A DNA stretch of 64,000 nucleotides from an uncultured Oscillospiraceae bacterium (GCA_934462925.1 CAKSIT010000001.1:356169-420168); one strand, 5' to 3'; positions 17,260-26,633 are shown, counted from the first letter of the stretch. A program made the numbers and translations. Notes: a model not told the origin generated them from the letters alone.

Positions 17260-19081
17260 GCTTGAGCGGGTGTATGAGCTGTGCATAGACCGCGCGGGCG
17301 AATTTGAAGCGCAGGGCGAAGCGCCGCTTCTTCCCGCGGCGCATTCCACCGCCAACGCGCAGATAACCGTCTGCATAAATCTCGACGGAACAAAGCCGCC
17401 GAGCGGTTTTGCGCAGACCGTGCCGAAAGAGCCGCGCTCGGAAACGGTAACGGTCATTCCCGTAACGGAGGCTTCCGCGGCGCGAAGCTCGGGCGTTGCT
17501 CCGCACCCGCTTAACGACAAGCTGATATATGTTGCGGGCGATTTCTCGCAGTACGCAGCGGGAAAGCGCGTTGACAACAGCAAGTACTACAGCGCGTATA
17601 TGGAGCAGCTTAAAGCGTGGTGCGATTCGCCGTATACGAATGAGAAGATACGCGCGATTTACGCATATCTTTCAAACGCCGCGCTCATTGCCGACCTTGT
17701 TGAGGCAAAGGCGCTTGTAACCGACCCCGAAACGGGCAGGCTTACCGACGACAAAATAAACGGCATTGCGCAGCAGGACTGCTTTGTGCGCTTTAAGGTG
17801 AACGGCGAGCCGACATGGACCGACAAGGCGCTGCAGGAAAGCTTTATCCGCTTTAACAGCATGGGGCAGGGTGAGCCGCAGCTTTGCTACGCCACGGGCG
17901 AGCAGGCTGTGCCTACGTACAAGCACCCCAACAAGATACGCAATGCAGGAGACAAGGGCAAGCTGTTTTCCACAAATGACGAGAGCGGGTTTTCGTATCG
18001 CGGCAGATTCTGTACAAAGGAGGAGGCGGTGTCGATAGGCTACGACTACTCGCAGAAGATACACAGCGCGCTTAAGTGGCTTATAGCAAGGCAGGGGACG
18101 AATATCGGCGACCTTTGCATTCTCACGTGGGAAAGCGCGCTGAAGCAGCTGCCGAGCATTGTCGAGGCGGATATGTTCGGCGATACCGAGGACGAGAAGT
18201 ACGACCCGCAGAAGGTCGAGAAAAACCTTACCGTGCATTCGCTTTTCGGGCATGAGGTCGCGCAGAGATACGGCGCGGACTCGAAAACCATGCTGCTTAT
18301 GCTTGACAGCGCGACAACGGGGCGCGTTTCAATGTCGATGTACGCCGAGCTTCAGACGTCGGAGTACCTCGCGAATCTTAAGAAATGGCACGGCGACACG
18401 GCGTGGAACAAGTTCGGAAAGACGGCTTCGTTTTCCATGCGGGAGATTGCGAGCTATGCTTTCGGCACGGAAAAGGGCAGGTTTGTTGAATGCTCCCCCG
18501 ATATAATGAAGCAGACCGTTCAGCGCCTTGTACCGTGCGCCGCGCAGGGGCGCAATATCCCGCAGGATATCGTAAGGGGGCTTGTTGCAAGAGCCTGCCG
18601 CCCTACCGCCTACGACCCCAATACGTCCCACTGGGAGGCTGTTTTATACTGCGCCTGCGGAATGCTTCGCAGGCAGACCATAGAGAGAAAAGGAGAATGC
18701 ACAATGGCACTTGACACCGAAAGACGAACCCGCGACTACATTTACGGCAGGCTGCTTGCAGTCGCCGACAGGGCTGAAAGCTCCACCTACGCCAGAGATG
18801 AAGCCCGCACGACGAACGCCCGCCGCTTTTTCGAGGCGTTCTCGAACCACCCCTGCACCACATGGGCGGTGATAAACAAGAACCTGCGCCCCTATCTTGA
18901 CCGCATGAACGAGGGCAGCCGCATAACCTACGAGAAGCTCATAAACGAGCTTACCGATATGATGAGCGTTGAGCAGTTCAGCGACAATTCGCCGCTTGCG
19001 CCCGAGTTTCTGCACGCGTACAGCTGCCAGCTGAACGCACTCTATACCAAAAAGACCGACGAGAATAAGGAGGAAAACTGA
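17243..19081 (+). CDS. cas8c: Cascade large subunit Cas8c (Csd1)
   Basis: The 612-residue product fits the Cas8c/Csd1 family in length and in blocks such as LYVAGDFSQYA-like text near residue 90, SFRYRGRF-type FSYRGRFC near 255, and DSATTGRVSMSMYAELQ near 355. It recognises the PAM and helps open target DNA in the type I-C Cascade. The start is TTG at 17243, five bases after GGAGGTGA; the frame extends further upstream but only inside cas5c. The 3' part also encodes Cas11c from an internal start (see separate entry). cas7c follows after two bases. Confidence 0.94.
   Translation: MSWTDELERVYELCIDRAGEFEAQGEAPLLPAAHSTANAQITVCINLDGTKPPSGFAQTVPKEPRSETVTVIPVTEASAARSSGVAPHPLNDKLIYVAGDFSQYAAGKRVDNSKYYSAYMEQLKAWCDSPYTNEKIRAIYAYLSNAALIADLVEAKALVTDPETGRLTDDKINGIAQQDCFVRFKVNGEPTWTDKALQESFIRFNSMGQGEPQLCYATGEQAVPTYKHPNKIRNAGDKGKLFSTNDESGFSYRGRFCTKEEAVSIGYDYSQKIHSALKWLIARQGTNIGDLCILTWESALKQLPSIVEADMFGDTEDEKYDPQKVEKNLTVHSLFGHEVAQRYGADSKTMLLMLDSATTGRVSMSMYAELQTSEYLANLKKWHGDTAWNKFGKTASFSMREIASYAFGTEKGRFVECSPDIMKQTVQRLVPCAAQGRNIPQDIVRGLVARACRPTAYDPNTSHWEAVLYCACGMLRRQTIERKGECTMALDTERRTRDYIYGRLLAVADRAESSTYARDEARTTNARRFFEAFSNHPCTTWAVINKNLRPYLDRMNEGSRITYEKLINELTDMMSVEQFSDNSPLAPEFLHAYSCQLNALYTKKTDENKEEN
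18704..19081 (+). CDS. cas11c: internal in-frame start for small subunit Cas11c within cas8c
   Basis: Inside cas8c, AAAGGAGA at 18688-18695 lies 8 bases before an in-frame ATG at 18704, giving a 125-residue helical protein identical to the Cas8c C-terminus. Work on other type I-C systems showed that the Cascade small subunit Cas11c is made this way from an internal translation start. The perfect ribosome site inside coding sequence, placed right where the C-terminal helical domain begins, supports the same arrangement here. Confidence 0.85.
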   Translation: MALDTERRTRDYIYGRLLAVADRAESSTYARDEARTTNARRFFEAFSNHPCTTWAVINKNLRPYLDRMNEGSRITYEKLINELTDMMSVEQFSDNSPLAPEFLHAYSCQLNALYTKKTDENKEEN

Positions 19082-19083
19082 CC

Positions 19084-19950
19084 ATGAACGCATTACAGAA
19101 CAAAATCGACTTTGCCGTTATCTTTACCGCGACCGACGCGAACCCCAACGGCGACCCGCTCAACGGCAACCGCCCGCGCGACGATTCCGAGGGCTACGGC
19201 GAGGTATCGGACGTGTGCATAAAGCGCAAGATACGCAACCGCCTGCAGGACATGGGCGAGTGCATTTTCGTACAGAGCGATGACCGCTGCGACGACGGCT
19301 GCGACAGCCTGCGCGCGAGAGCGGACAGCTGCGAGGAGCTTAAAAAGATTTCATCGGGCAAAAACACCGACCGCGACCTTTTTGCAAGGGCTGCCTGCGA
19401 AAAGTGGATAGACGTCCGCAGCTTCGGGCAGGTATTCGCGTTTAAGGGCGACACGGTGTCCGTTGGAGTAAGAGGACCTGTGTCCGTAGGTATCGCAAAG
19501 AGCGTATCGCCCGTTGACATAATTGCAATGCAGATAACCAAGAGCGTAAACAGCGAGGGCGGCAAGGCAGGCAAAGCCTCTGATACAATGGGTACAAAGA
19601 ACCGCGTTGAGTTTGGAATGTATGTATTCAATGGGAGCATAAACTGCCAGCTCGCCGAGAAAACGGGCTTTACCGACGAGGACGCGGAGAAGATAAAGCA
19701 GGCGCTCATCACGCTTTTTGAGAACGACTGCTCCTCCGCGCGCCCCGAGGGCAGTATGCAGGTGTGCCGTGTTTACTGGTGGAAGCACTCCGCAAAGTAC
19801 CCTGCGGCGTCCTCGGCTAAGGTTCACCACTCGCTTAAGATAACCGAAAAGGCGGGGCTTACCCACAAGCCGCGCAGCTTTGACGACTACGACATAACCC
19901 TTGAAAAGATAGAGGGGCTTTGCGAACCCGAAATCTACGGGGATATGTAA
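19084..19950 (+). CDS. cas7c: Cascade backbone Cas7c (Csd2)
   Basis: The 288-residue product begins with the Cas7/Csd2 signature D-F-A-V-I-F-x-A-x-x-A-N-P-N-G-D-P-L-N-G-N-R-P-R and has SFGQVFAFKG and GPVSVGIAKSVSPV blocks. Multiple copies coat the crRNA guide. The gene starts two bases after the cas8c stop, with AAGGAGG just before it. Its TAA overlaps the cas4 ATG. Confidence 0.96.
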   Translation: MNALQNKIDFAVIFTATDANPNGDPLNGNRPRDDSEGYGEVSDVCIKRKIRNRLQDMGECIFVQSDDRCDDGCDSLRARADSCEELKKISSGKNTDRDLFARAACEKWIDVRSFGQVFAFKGDTVSVGVRGPVSVGIAKSVSPVDIIAMQITKSVNSEGGKAGKASDTMGTKNRVEFGMYVFNGSINCQLAEKTGFTDEDAEKIKQALITLFENDCSSARPEGSMQVCRVYWWKHSAKYPAASSAKVHHSLKITEKAGLTHKPRSFDDYDITLEKIEGLCEPEIYGDM

Positions 19951-20612
19951 TGGAGTACCGCGAGGACGATTACCTCATGCTCTCGGGAATACAGCACTTC
20001 GCATTCTGCCGCCGCCAGTGGGCGCTTATACATATCGAGCAGCAGTGGGCGGAGAATTTTCGCACAACGGACGGAAAAATAATGCACCGAAACGTGCATG
20101 ACAGCGGCTTTAACGAGAGCAGGGGGAGCGTTCTTACCGTGCGGGCTATGCCCGTGGCTTCGGCGGCTCTCGGTATTTCGGGGGAGTGCGACGTGGTGGA
20201 GTTTCGCCCCGACCCGCACGGGGTGAGCATTCACGGCAGGGAAGGGCGCTACTGCGCCTGCCCTGTAGAGTACAAACGCGGCGAGCCTAAGGCGGGCGAC
20301 TGCGACGCGCTGCAGCTGTGCGCGCAGGCAATGTGCCTTGAGGAAATGCTGTGCTGCGAGATACCGTTCGGCGCGCTTTATTACGGCGAAACGCGGCACA
20401 GGCTCAGGGTAGAGCTTACGCAGGAGCTGCGCGGCAGGGTAGGCGAGATATGCGCGCAGATGCACGAGTATTTCAGCCGCCGCTATACGCCCGTCGTCAA
20501 GCGCACGCGTTCGTGCAGCGCCTGCTCGCTTAAGGAGATATGTCTGCCGTCGCTCTCGGGCAGGTCGGCGAGCGCGTATATAAAAGAACGGCTTGGGGGT
20601 GACGAATCGTGA
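19950..20612 (+). CDS. cas4: CRISPR adaptation nuclease Cas4
   Basis: The 220-residue product has the Cas4 layout: an N-terminal Cys in FAFCRRQWALIHIE, a RecB-type nuclease core with GECDVVEF and PVEYKRGEPK, and the C-terminal iron-sulfur cysteines C-S-A-C-S-L-K-E-I-C. Cas4 trims prespacers and selects the PAM during adaptation in type I-C. The ATG at 19950 overlaps the cas7c stop; the longer frame lies inside cas7c. Confidence 0.95.
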   Translation: MEYREDDYLMLSGIQHFAFCRRQWALIHIEQQWAENFRTTDGKIMHRNVHDSGFNESRGSVLTVRAMPVASAALGISGECDVVEFRPDPHGVSIHGREGRYCACPVEYKRGEPKAGDCDALQLCAQAMCLEEMLCCEIPFGALYYGETRHRLRVELTQELRGRVGEICAQMHEYFSRRYTPVVKRTRSCSACSLKEICLPSLSGRSASAYIKERLGGDES

Positions 20613-21640
20613 AAAAGCTGCTCAACACGCTTTACGTACTAACGCCCGACGCGTATTTTTCGCTTGACGGCGAAAATATCGTCATGCACCCGCAGGAGGG
20701 CGAGGAGCGGCGCGTGCCGCTTCACAACATAGACGGGGTAGTGGCGTTCGGCGCAAGGGGAGCTTCCCCCGCGCTGCTGGGCAAGTGCGCGGAGTACGGC
20801 AAGCCGTTTACCTTTCTGAGCCGCAGCGGCAGGTTTCTTGCGCGCAGCGAGGGCGAAGCGGGCGGCAACGTGCTTCTTCGCAGGGAGCAGTACCGCCGCG
20901 CCGACAGCGAGGCGCAGAGCCTTGACATAGCGCGCGGCTTTATCGTGGGCAAGCTATTTAACAGCCGCTATGTAGTTGAACGTGCGGTACGCGACCACGC
21001 GCTGCGCCTTGACACGGAGAAGCTGCGCAGGTGTTCGCAGTTCCTGTCGGGTTCTGTGGAGCAGGCGCTGTGCGCCGCCGACAGGGACTCGCTGCGCGGA
21101 ATAGAGGGCGAGGCGGCAAAGGGATATTTTTCGGTATTCAACGAGCTGATATTGCAGCAAAACGAGGACTTTGTGTTTTCGGGCAGAAACAGGCGGCCGC
21201 CGCTCGACCGCGTTAATGCTCTGCTGTCGTTCGCGTATGCGCTGTCTGCGGGAATGTGCGCGAGCGCGCTCGCAAGCGTGGGGCTTGACCCGTATGTGGG
21301 ATTCATGCACGCCGACCGTCCGGGACGGCGTTCGCTCGCGCTTGATATTATGGAAGAATTTCGCGCGGTAATGTGCGACAGATTCGCGCTTATGCTGATA
21401 AACAAGCGGATAATAGCCCCGCAGCATTTTGAACGGCGCGAGGACGGCGCGGTGCTTCTCAACGAAGATGGCAGAAAGCTGTTTCTTTCACAATGGCAGG
21501 CGAGAAAGCGCGAGGAGGTAAAGCACCCGTTCCTGGGCGAAAAGGTGGAATGGGGAATGCTGCCGTACGCTCAGGCGCTTCTACTGGCAAGGTATCTGCG
21601 CGGGGACATAGACGCGTACCCGCCGCTTATGTGGAGGTAG
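20609..21640 (+). CDS. cas1: CRISPR integrase Cas1
   Basis: The 343-residue product carries the Cas1 catalytic residues: Glu in VFNELI, His in VGFMHADRPGR and Asp in LALDIMEEFR. With Cas2 it inserts new spacers at the leader end of the array. It starts with GTG at 20609, overlapping the cas4 stop by four bases, and is followed by cas2 two bases after its stop. Confidence 0.96.
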   Translation: MKKLLNTLYVLTPDAYFSLDGENIVMHPQEGEERRVPLHNIDGVVAFGARGASPALLGKCAEYGKPFTFLSRSGRFLARSEGEAGGNVLLRREQYRRADSEAQSLDIARGFIVGKLFNSRYVVERAVRDHALRLDTEKLRRCSQFLSGSVEQALCAADRDSLRGIEGEAAKGYFSVFNELILQQNEDFVFSGRNRRPPLDRVNALLSFAYALSAGMCASALASVGLDPYVGFMHADRPGRRSLALDIMEEFRAVMCDRFALMLINKRIIAPQHFERREDGAVLLNEDGRKLFLSQWQARKREEVKHPFLGEKVEWGMLPYAQALLLARYLRGDIDAYPPLMWR

Positions 21641-21642
21641 AA

Positions 21643-21933
21643 ATGCTGCTGCTTATAACATACGACGTATGCACGGAGACCTCCGACGGCAAAAGGCGGC
21701 TGCGCAGGGTCGCCAAACAATGCATGAATTACGGCACGCGCGTTCAGAACTCGGTGTTCGAGTGCATAGTAGACGCGGCGAAGGCGCGCGAGCTGAAGCA
21801 CATTCTCCAAAAGCTTGCAGACCCCGAAAAGGACAGCCTGCGCTTCTACGACCTCGGCAACAGCTACCGCAGCCGTGTTGAGCATTTCGGCGCAAAGCCC
21901 ACGCTTAACGTCGAAGACCCGCTTATATTTTAG
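21643..21933 (+). CDS. cas2: CRISPR adaptation protein Cas2
   Basis: The 96-residue product begins with the Cas2 ferredoxin-like strand LLLITYDV, with the family aspartate at residue 8, then RRVAKQCMNYGTRVQNSVFEC. It bridges Cas1 dimers in the integrase. The ATG at 21643 follows GGAGGTAG within the end of cas1. It is the last cas gene, and the array starts 181 bases downstream. Confidence 0.95.
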   Translation: MLLLITYDVCTETSDGKRRLRRVAKQCMNYGTRVQNSVFECIVDAAKARELKHILQKLADPEKDSLRFYDLGNSYRSRVEHFGAKPTLNVEDPLIF

Positions 21934-22114
21934 CCCGTATCCTCTTTATATTCCGCGCGAACCCCATGCTCACATAAAATGCGCAGGGTATTCGCGCACA
22001 AAAATCGGCACGGAAACGAGCGTTTCCCGAGCCAAATGCAAATTTGTGCAGCTGCTTTTGGGCACTTTGGCTAAAAAACAATGTCGCCCGCTATCATTTT
22101 TGCATGAGTTTGCA
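21934..22114 (+). promoter_or_regulatory. CRISPR leader
   Basis: A 181-base gene-free stretch lies between cas2 and the first repeat. The degenerate repeat is at the far end, so this side is the leader, where new spacers enter and where array transcription should begin. I do not see a clear -35/-10 pair. Confidence 0.75.
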
Positions 22115-24693
22115 GTCGCCCCCTACGCGGGGGCGTGGATTGAAATCTTTCTTGCTAGCTTCTCAATGTGGGCTTAGAGCGTCGCCCCCTACGCGGGGGC
22201 GTGGATTGAAATCGTTAACCATCACTTTCTTGCCATCGAACACCAGTCGCCCCCTACGCGGGGGCGTGGATTGAAATGTCAAAATAATCGCCCGCATAAA
22301 CCGTCTTAATGCGTCGCCCCCTACGCGGGGGCGTGGATTGAAATTAGTGATAAACTAAAAGATACGGGGTATATGTAACGTCGCCCCCTACGCGGGGGCG
22401 TGGATTGAAATGTCAAAATAATCGCCCGCATAAACCGTCTTAATGGTCGCCCCCTACGCGGGGGCGTGGATTGAAATCGTGCGGATTTTTTTATATCCGT
22501 GTTTGTTTGCAGGTCGCCCCCTACGCGGGGGCGTGGATTGAAATTGGAAAAAGAAACAGGTCACACCCCTACACAAGCGGTCGCCCCCTACGCGGGGGCG
22601 TGGATTGAAATCCTTGTAGTCATAATTTATCTCCTACCAATCACAACGTCGCCCCCTACGCGGGGGCGTGGATTGAAATATAGTTGCACCTTTCGTAAAA
22701 ATTGTGGGCGGCGGTCGCCCCCTACGCGGGGGCGTGGATTGAAATTGTCGTGGGGATTTTTTTATCTCCCCCTGTGATTGTCGCCCCCTACGCGGGGGCG
22801 TGGATTGAAATTTACTGCTCTCGAGATATCTAATTATCTTGCTGAGGTCGCCCCCTACGCGGGGGCGTGGATTGAAATTCGTCAAGCTCAATGCACGTTG
22901 TCCACCCGTGCAGTCGCCCCCTACGCGGGGGCGTGGATTGAAATTGCCGAGAGCTTAGCCGCTGCCGATTATGCTGATGTCGCCCCCTACGCGGGGGCGT
23001 GGATTGAAATAGTATGTGTTTATACCCGAGTATCACGAAAGCGGGCGGTCGCCCCCTACGCGGGGGCGTGGATTGAAATCCTGTGCGAGGTGATATCCCC
23101 TGATAGCACCTGCTCGTCGCCCCCTACGCGGGGGCGTGGATTGAAATGTTCTTAGCACCGACAGGCGAAATGCGCGCCTCAAAGTCGCCCCCTACGCGGG
23201 GGCGTGGATTGAAATTTTTGTACGCATAATTTTATCTCCTACCAATCACAGTCGCCCCCTACGCGGGGGCGTGGATTGAAATGTACCTATCCATTTTGTT
23301 ACCTCTTTCTGTCGTGGGGGTCGCCCCCTACGCGGGGGCGTGGATTGAAATGGGTTAAGTCAACAGGATAATATGATAAGTCTACCGTCGCCCCCTACGC
23401 GGGGGCGTGGATTGAAATTTGCTGGCTGCAAGGGCAACGATGCGAACATATGGTCGCCCCCTACGCGGGGGCGTGGATTGAAATTATCTACAAGCTCTGT
23501 AAAGCCCTCCTTGATTAAGGTCGCCCCCTACGCGGGGGCGTGGATTGAAATTTAGGGTTTTAGTGCATTGTGCCGCTCACTCATTGTCGCCCCCTACGCG
23601 GGGGCGTGGATTGAAATCACGCGACGATACAATCCTCGCCAACAATACCTGTCGCCCCCTACGCGGGGGCGTGGATTGAAATAAGCTTACGAGAATAAGG
23701 AAAAAATTGGAAAGCAGTCGCCCCCTACGCGGGGGCGTGGATTGAAATATTATCTCCCTACTGGGGCATATACATTACGGCGGTCGCCCCCTACGCGGGG
23801 GCGTGGATTGAAATATAACTGTCCTCCTTGTGATTTTACCGTGCGTACAGTCGCCCCCTACGCGGGGGCGTGGATTGAAATCTTCAACATGGTTTACTTT
23901 GACGGCATAACTGATGTCGCCCCCTACGCGGGGGCGTGGATTGAAATAAGAATCTGCAAGTTGAGTTTGGTAAAGCGTTTGTGCGTCGCCCCCTACGCGG
24001 GGGCGTGGATTGAAATTTGTCCGTGTACTGCCTCGTCTGAAGCTCGCCCTCGTCGCCCCCTACGCGGGGGCGTGGATTGAAATTTGCTGTGAGCTTACCG
24101 TTCAGAAGCAGGAATTTCGGTCGCCCCCTACGCGGGGGCGTGGATTGAAATCGCACCTACTCGTTGAATTTGTATATAATGCACAAAGTCGCCCCCTACG
24201 CGGGGGCGTGGATTGAAATTCCCTTAATGAGGGGGCAGCTTCTGCCGCCCCGTTGTCGCCCCCTACGCGGGGGCGTGGATTGAAATTTGTAAGCCTTAAC
24301 GCCGCTTGACTTCGTGCCTTTAAGTCGCCCCCTACGCGGGGGCGTGGATTGAAATTCCTCCGCTCCAGTTGTTGTTACCGAGGCTTTTTGCGTCGCCCCC
24401 TACGCGGGGGCGTGGATTGAAATTGGTAAATTTGTTGCGGGAGTATGGACACGATTTGAGTCGCCCCCTACGCGGGGGCGTGGATTGAAATATGTTATGC
24501 CTTTCTGGTGTTTAGGATTTCCTTTCGTCGCCCCCTACGCGGGGGCGTGGATTGAAATTGTCACGCTGACAAAGTTAAACGCGGCAGAAATGGCGTCGCC
24601 CCCTACGCGGGGGCGTGGATTGAAATAAGAGGAGGCATTACTTATGATTTTATCTGCTCTTGTCGCCCCCCACGCGGGGGCATGGATTGAAAT
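22115..24693 (+). CRISPR. type I-C CRISPR array, 39 repeats and 38 spacers
   Basis: The 32-base repeat starts GTCGCCCCCTACG, contains an inverted GCCCCC/GGGGGC stem and ends GTGGATTGAAAT, the classic type I-C form. I counted 39 repeats: the first 38 are identical as far as I can read, and the last (24662-24693) has two changes, T to C at repeat position 10 and G to A at 21. Spacers are 33 to 37 bases. Transcription runs with the cas genes; leader-proximal spacers on the left are newest. Spacers 3 and 5 share one protospacer, 8 and 17 are variants of one another, and 10 and 18 overlap by ten bases. Confidence 0.98.
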
Positions 24694-24800
24694 TATGACG
24701 GGGCAGAGTATTACAGTTATAGTTTTGTTGTACCCTTCATGAGCAACGAGAGCTTCGTGCCGCCCCCACGCTCGCCCGCGAACTAAAAACCCTCCCCATC

Positions 24801-25190
24801 TCACACCGTAATAAACTCCCGCAGCTTTTCAAGCGTTGCCTTGCCGATACCGTTCACGTTCAGCAGCTCGTCCACCGAGCCGAACGCGCCGTGTTCCTCG
24901 CGGTAGGCGACTATTGCGCGAGCCTTTGCCGTGCCTACGCCGCTTAGCGCTGTAAGCTCCGCGGAGTCGGCGGTGTTTATGTTTACAAGAAGCCGTTCGG
25001 GCGCTTCAGTAGAGCCTTGCGCGAGAACCGCGCTTTCAGACTCGCTCGCGGCTGTGTTCTCAGCGGCGCGCTGCGCGGACTTTATGAGATACGGAACGGA
25101 TTCCGTGAAGAATACCCACACAATGCAGACCGCCACAAATATTCTGAGCGGCGTTCTGAGCTTGTTTAGCAGCGCTTTCACCAACGACAT
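24801..25190 (-). CDS. ComEA-like helix-hairpin-helix DNA-binding protein
   Basis: The 129-residue product has one N-terminal hydrophobic span (about residues 15-33), a variable Ala/Ser/Glu linker, and a C-terminal ComEA-type domain: INTADSAELTALSGVGTAKARAIV followed by a second hairpin with LLNVNGIGKATLEKL. In competent bacteria ComEA binds incoming DNA outside the membrane. Other competence genes are not adjacent. GTG at 25193 is an alternative start; neither candidate has a convincing ribosome site. Confidence 0.85.
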   Translation of the reverse strand: MSLVKALLNKLRTPLRIFVAVCIVWVFFTESVPYLIKSAQRAAENTAASESESAVLAQGSTEAPERLLVNINTADSAELTALSGVGTAKARAIVAYREEHGAFGSVDELLNVNGIGKATLEKLREFITV

Positions 25191-25527
25191 CACCCCATGT
25201 TTTTTTATGATTATAGCATAACTGCGGCAAAGTTCGACATTTTTTAGCCGTGCAACCTATTCGGCAGAACTGCGCCTGCCGCACATTATTACGAAGATTT
25301 GGCGCGCCCACGTTTTTTGTGCATTTGTCGATGATGTGATACCGAAAAAGCGGAAAACATCTGTCAGAAAGATGGGTAAATAAATCTTTTGATTTTATTT
25401 GTGGCGAACTAAACAGTTCTCAATCATTTTTTATTCCTCACTACACTTTTGAAAAGGTATTTACAAACGCGCCTTAATGTGCTATAATAAATACAGTTGA
25501 TTTTCAAACATTATGGGAGAGGATAAC
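25191..25527. other. intergenic region with divergent promoters
   Basis: This 337-base AT-rich gap separates the ComEA-like gene on the minus strand from the lipoprotein gene on the plus strand. Apart from the lipoprotein promoter I see no gene or structured RNA. Confidence 0.5.
25460..25488 (+). promoter_or_regulatory. sigma-A type promoter for lipoprotein gene
   Basis: TTTACA at 25460-25465 and TATAAT at 25483-25488 with 17-base spacing, 40 bases before the gene start. Confidence 0.85.
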
Positions 25528-26406
25528 ATGAACAAACACAAAACAAAATGCCTTGGCGCGGCGCTTCTTGCCGCAGCAATACTAACCCTCGCGGGCTGTG
25601 CGCAGAATGAGAAAGCCGAAAGCGCGCCCGCTTCCGTAACAGAGCCTGCGGCAGAATCCGTCACGGAAGCTGTAACCGAACCCGCCTCCGAAAGCTCGCC
25701 CGTGGCAGAACCCACTATAGAAGCCATAGCAGAACCCGCCGCGGAAGCCGTAACCGAACCCGCCGCGCCCGCAGCGACTACCACGCAAACCACACCGTCA
25801 GCCGAACCCGCAGGCATATCCGAGGCAGCACGCGATGAAGCCAACCGAAAGGCACAGGAACAGCAAGCAGCTCTTGACGAGCTGATTGCCACGCCGGAGC
25901 AGGAAGAACAGGCAGCCAAGGATAAGCAGGAACGCCAGGAGATGGCTGATAACACGCCTGCTTACACAATTGACGGCATACCCCTAACCACAGAGGGTGG
26001 TTTAACAGAGCCAGCAAAGCCCACCAAGGATTACAAGCTTCCCAAGAATGCACAGCTTGAGTTCACCGGCGACGCATCCAAGGCTGAGCGTACAACCTTA
26101 CCCGATGGCTGCTACTGGACGCCAACTCCCGTTTACCCTGAGGCTTTCACAGATCCAGCCGGCAATCTTTGGATTAATAATAAGATCCCAGAAACTACAG
26201 GTTCTTGGGGCCGAGTGCAGGGTTACTACGATGCTACAGGTGATTATAATCCTTCTCAAGCTGAGATAGATCATATGGCCGCCCTCACAGCAGCCGACCA
26301 TGACATCAATGTCAACGGCCCTTCCGGCGACGGCATGTCCAATATGACTCAGCAAGAAGCTGATGAGCTTGCTGAGATCTTTGGATTCGGTAAGGAAAAC
26401 AACTAG
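25528..26406 (+). CDS. uncharacterised lipoprotein with Ala/Glu/Pro-rich stalk
   Basis: The 292-residue product has a lipoprotein signal (LTLAGC, Cys about residue 22) and a long low-complexity region of Ala, Glu, Pro, Val and Thr repeats (about 28-100), then a charged helix (105-145). A C-terminal domain (about 150-290) has several Trp/Tyr/Pro residues and no recognised family. The start is the ATG at 25528, 5 bases after GGGAGAGG; an ATG at 25513 lies upstream of that ribosome site. Codon use in the last third is less GC-rich than in its neighbours, which could mean a different origin for that domain. It probably acts at the cell surface. Confidence 0.75.
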   Translation: MNKHKTKCLGAALLAAAILTLAGCAQNEKAESAPASVTEPAAESVTEAVTEPASESSPVAEPTIEAIAEPAAEAVTEPAAPAATTTQTTPSAEPAGISEAARDEANRKAQEQQAALDELIATPEQEEQAAKDKQERQEMADNTPAYTIDGIPLTTEGGLTEPAKPTKDYKLPKNAQLEFTGDASKAERTTLPDGCYWTPTPVYPEAFTDPAGNLWINNKIPETTGSWGRVQGYYDATGDYNPSQAEIDHMAALTAADHDINVNGPSGDGMSNMTQQEADELAEIFGFGKENN

Positions 26407-26449
26407 CCGAAGATATACTTAATCTTTGGAGTTGAGCTAATTCAACAAC

Positions 26450-26486
26450 AAAAAAATGCCCCCGACATCTAGCTAGGGCATTTGCC
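26450..26486. terminator. bidirectional-looking hairpin after lipoprotein gene
   Basis: AATGCCC (26456-26462) pairs with GGGCATT (26476-26482), flanked by an A-run upstream and TTTG downstream. Confidence 0.6.
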
Positions 26487-26633
26487 ATATAATGATATAC
26501 TATAATCCTCAAGGCAGTTTAAATGTTTAGGGATTGAAAAAACTATTGACCTTTCGTTCTCTTTATGATATTTATGATATATTAAATTTATTATAACGGC
26601 GCGCCATACTCATACCCAAAAGGAAGCGCCCCC

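Noticed and set aside
21493..21642. Longer cas2 frame starting inside cas1
   Set aside because: The family start LLLITYD and a ribosome site fix the start at 21643.
23683..23716. Spacer 24 shares 13 bases with the cas8c 3' end, a possible self-target
   Set aside because: A 13-base match between 38 spacers and 64 kb is expected by chance about once or twice, and the rest of the spacer does not match.
22044..24216. Open frames inside the CRISPR array on both strands
   Set aside because: They arise from the repeat, whose length and sequence keep frames open (SPPTRGRGLK or VAPYAGAWIEI text); spacers change frame at random and no ribosome sites exist.
24220..24254. Spacer 32 contains a GGGGGCAG/CTGCC-like hairpin, considered as an array-internal terminator
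   Set aside because: It has no T-run and is simply a captured sequence, perhaps from a phage terminator.
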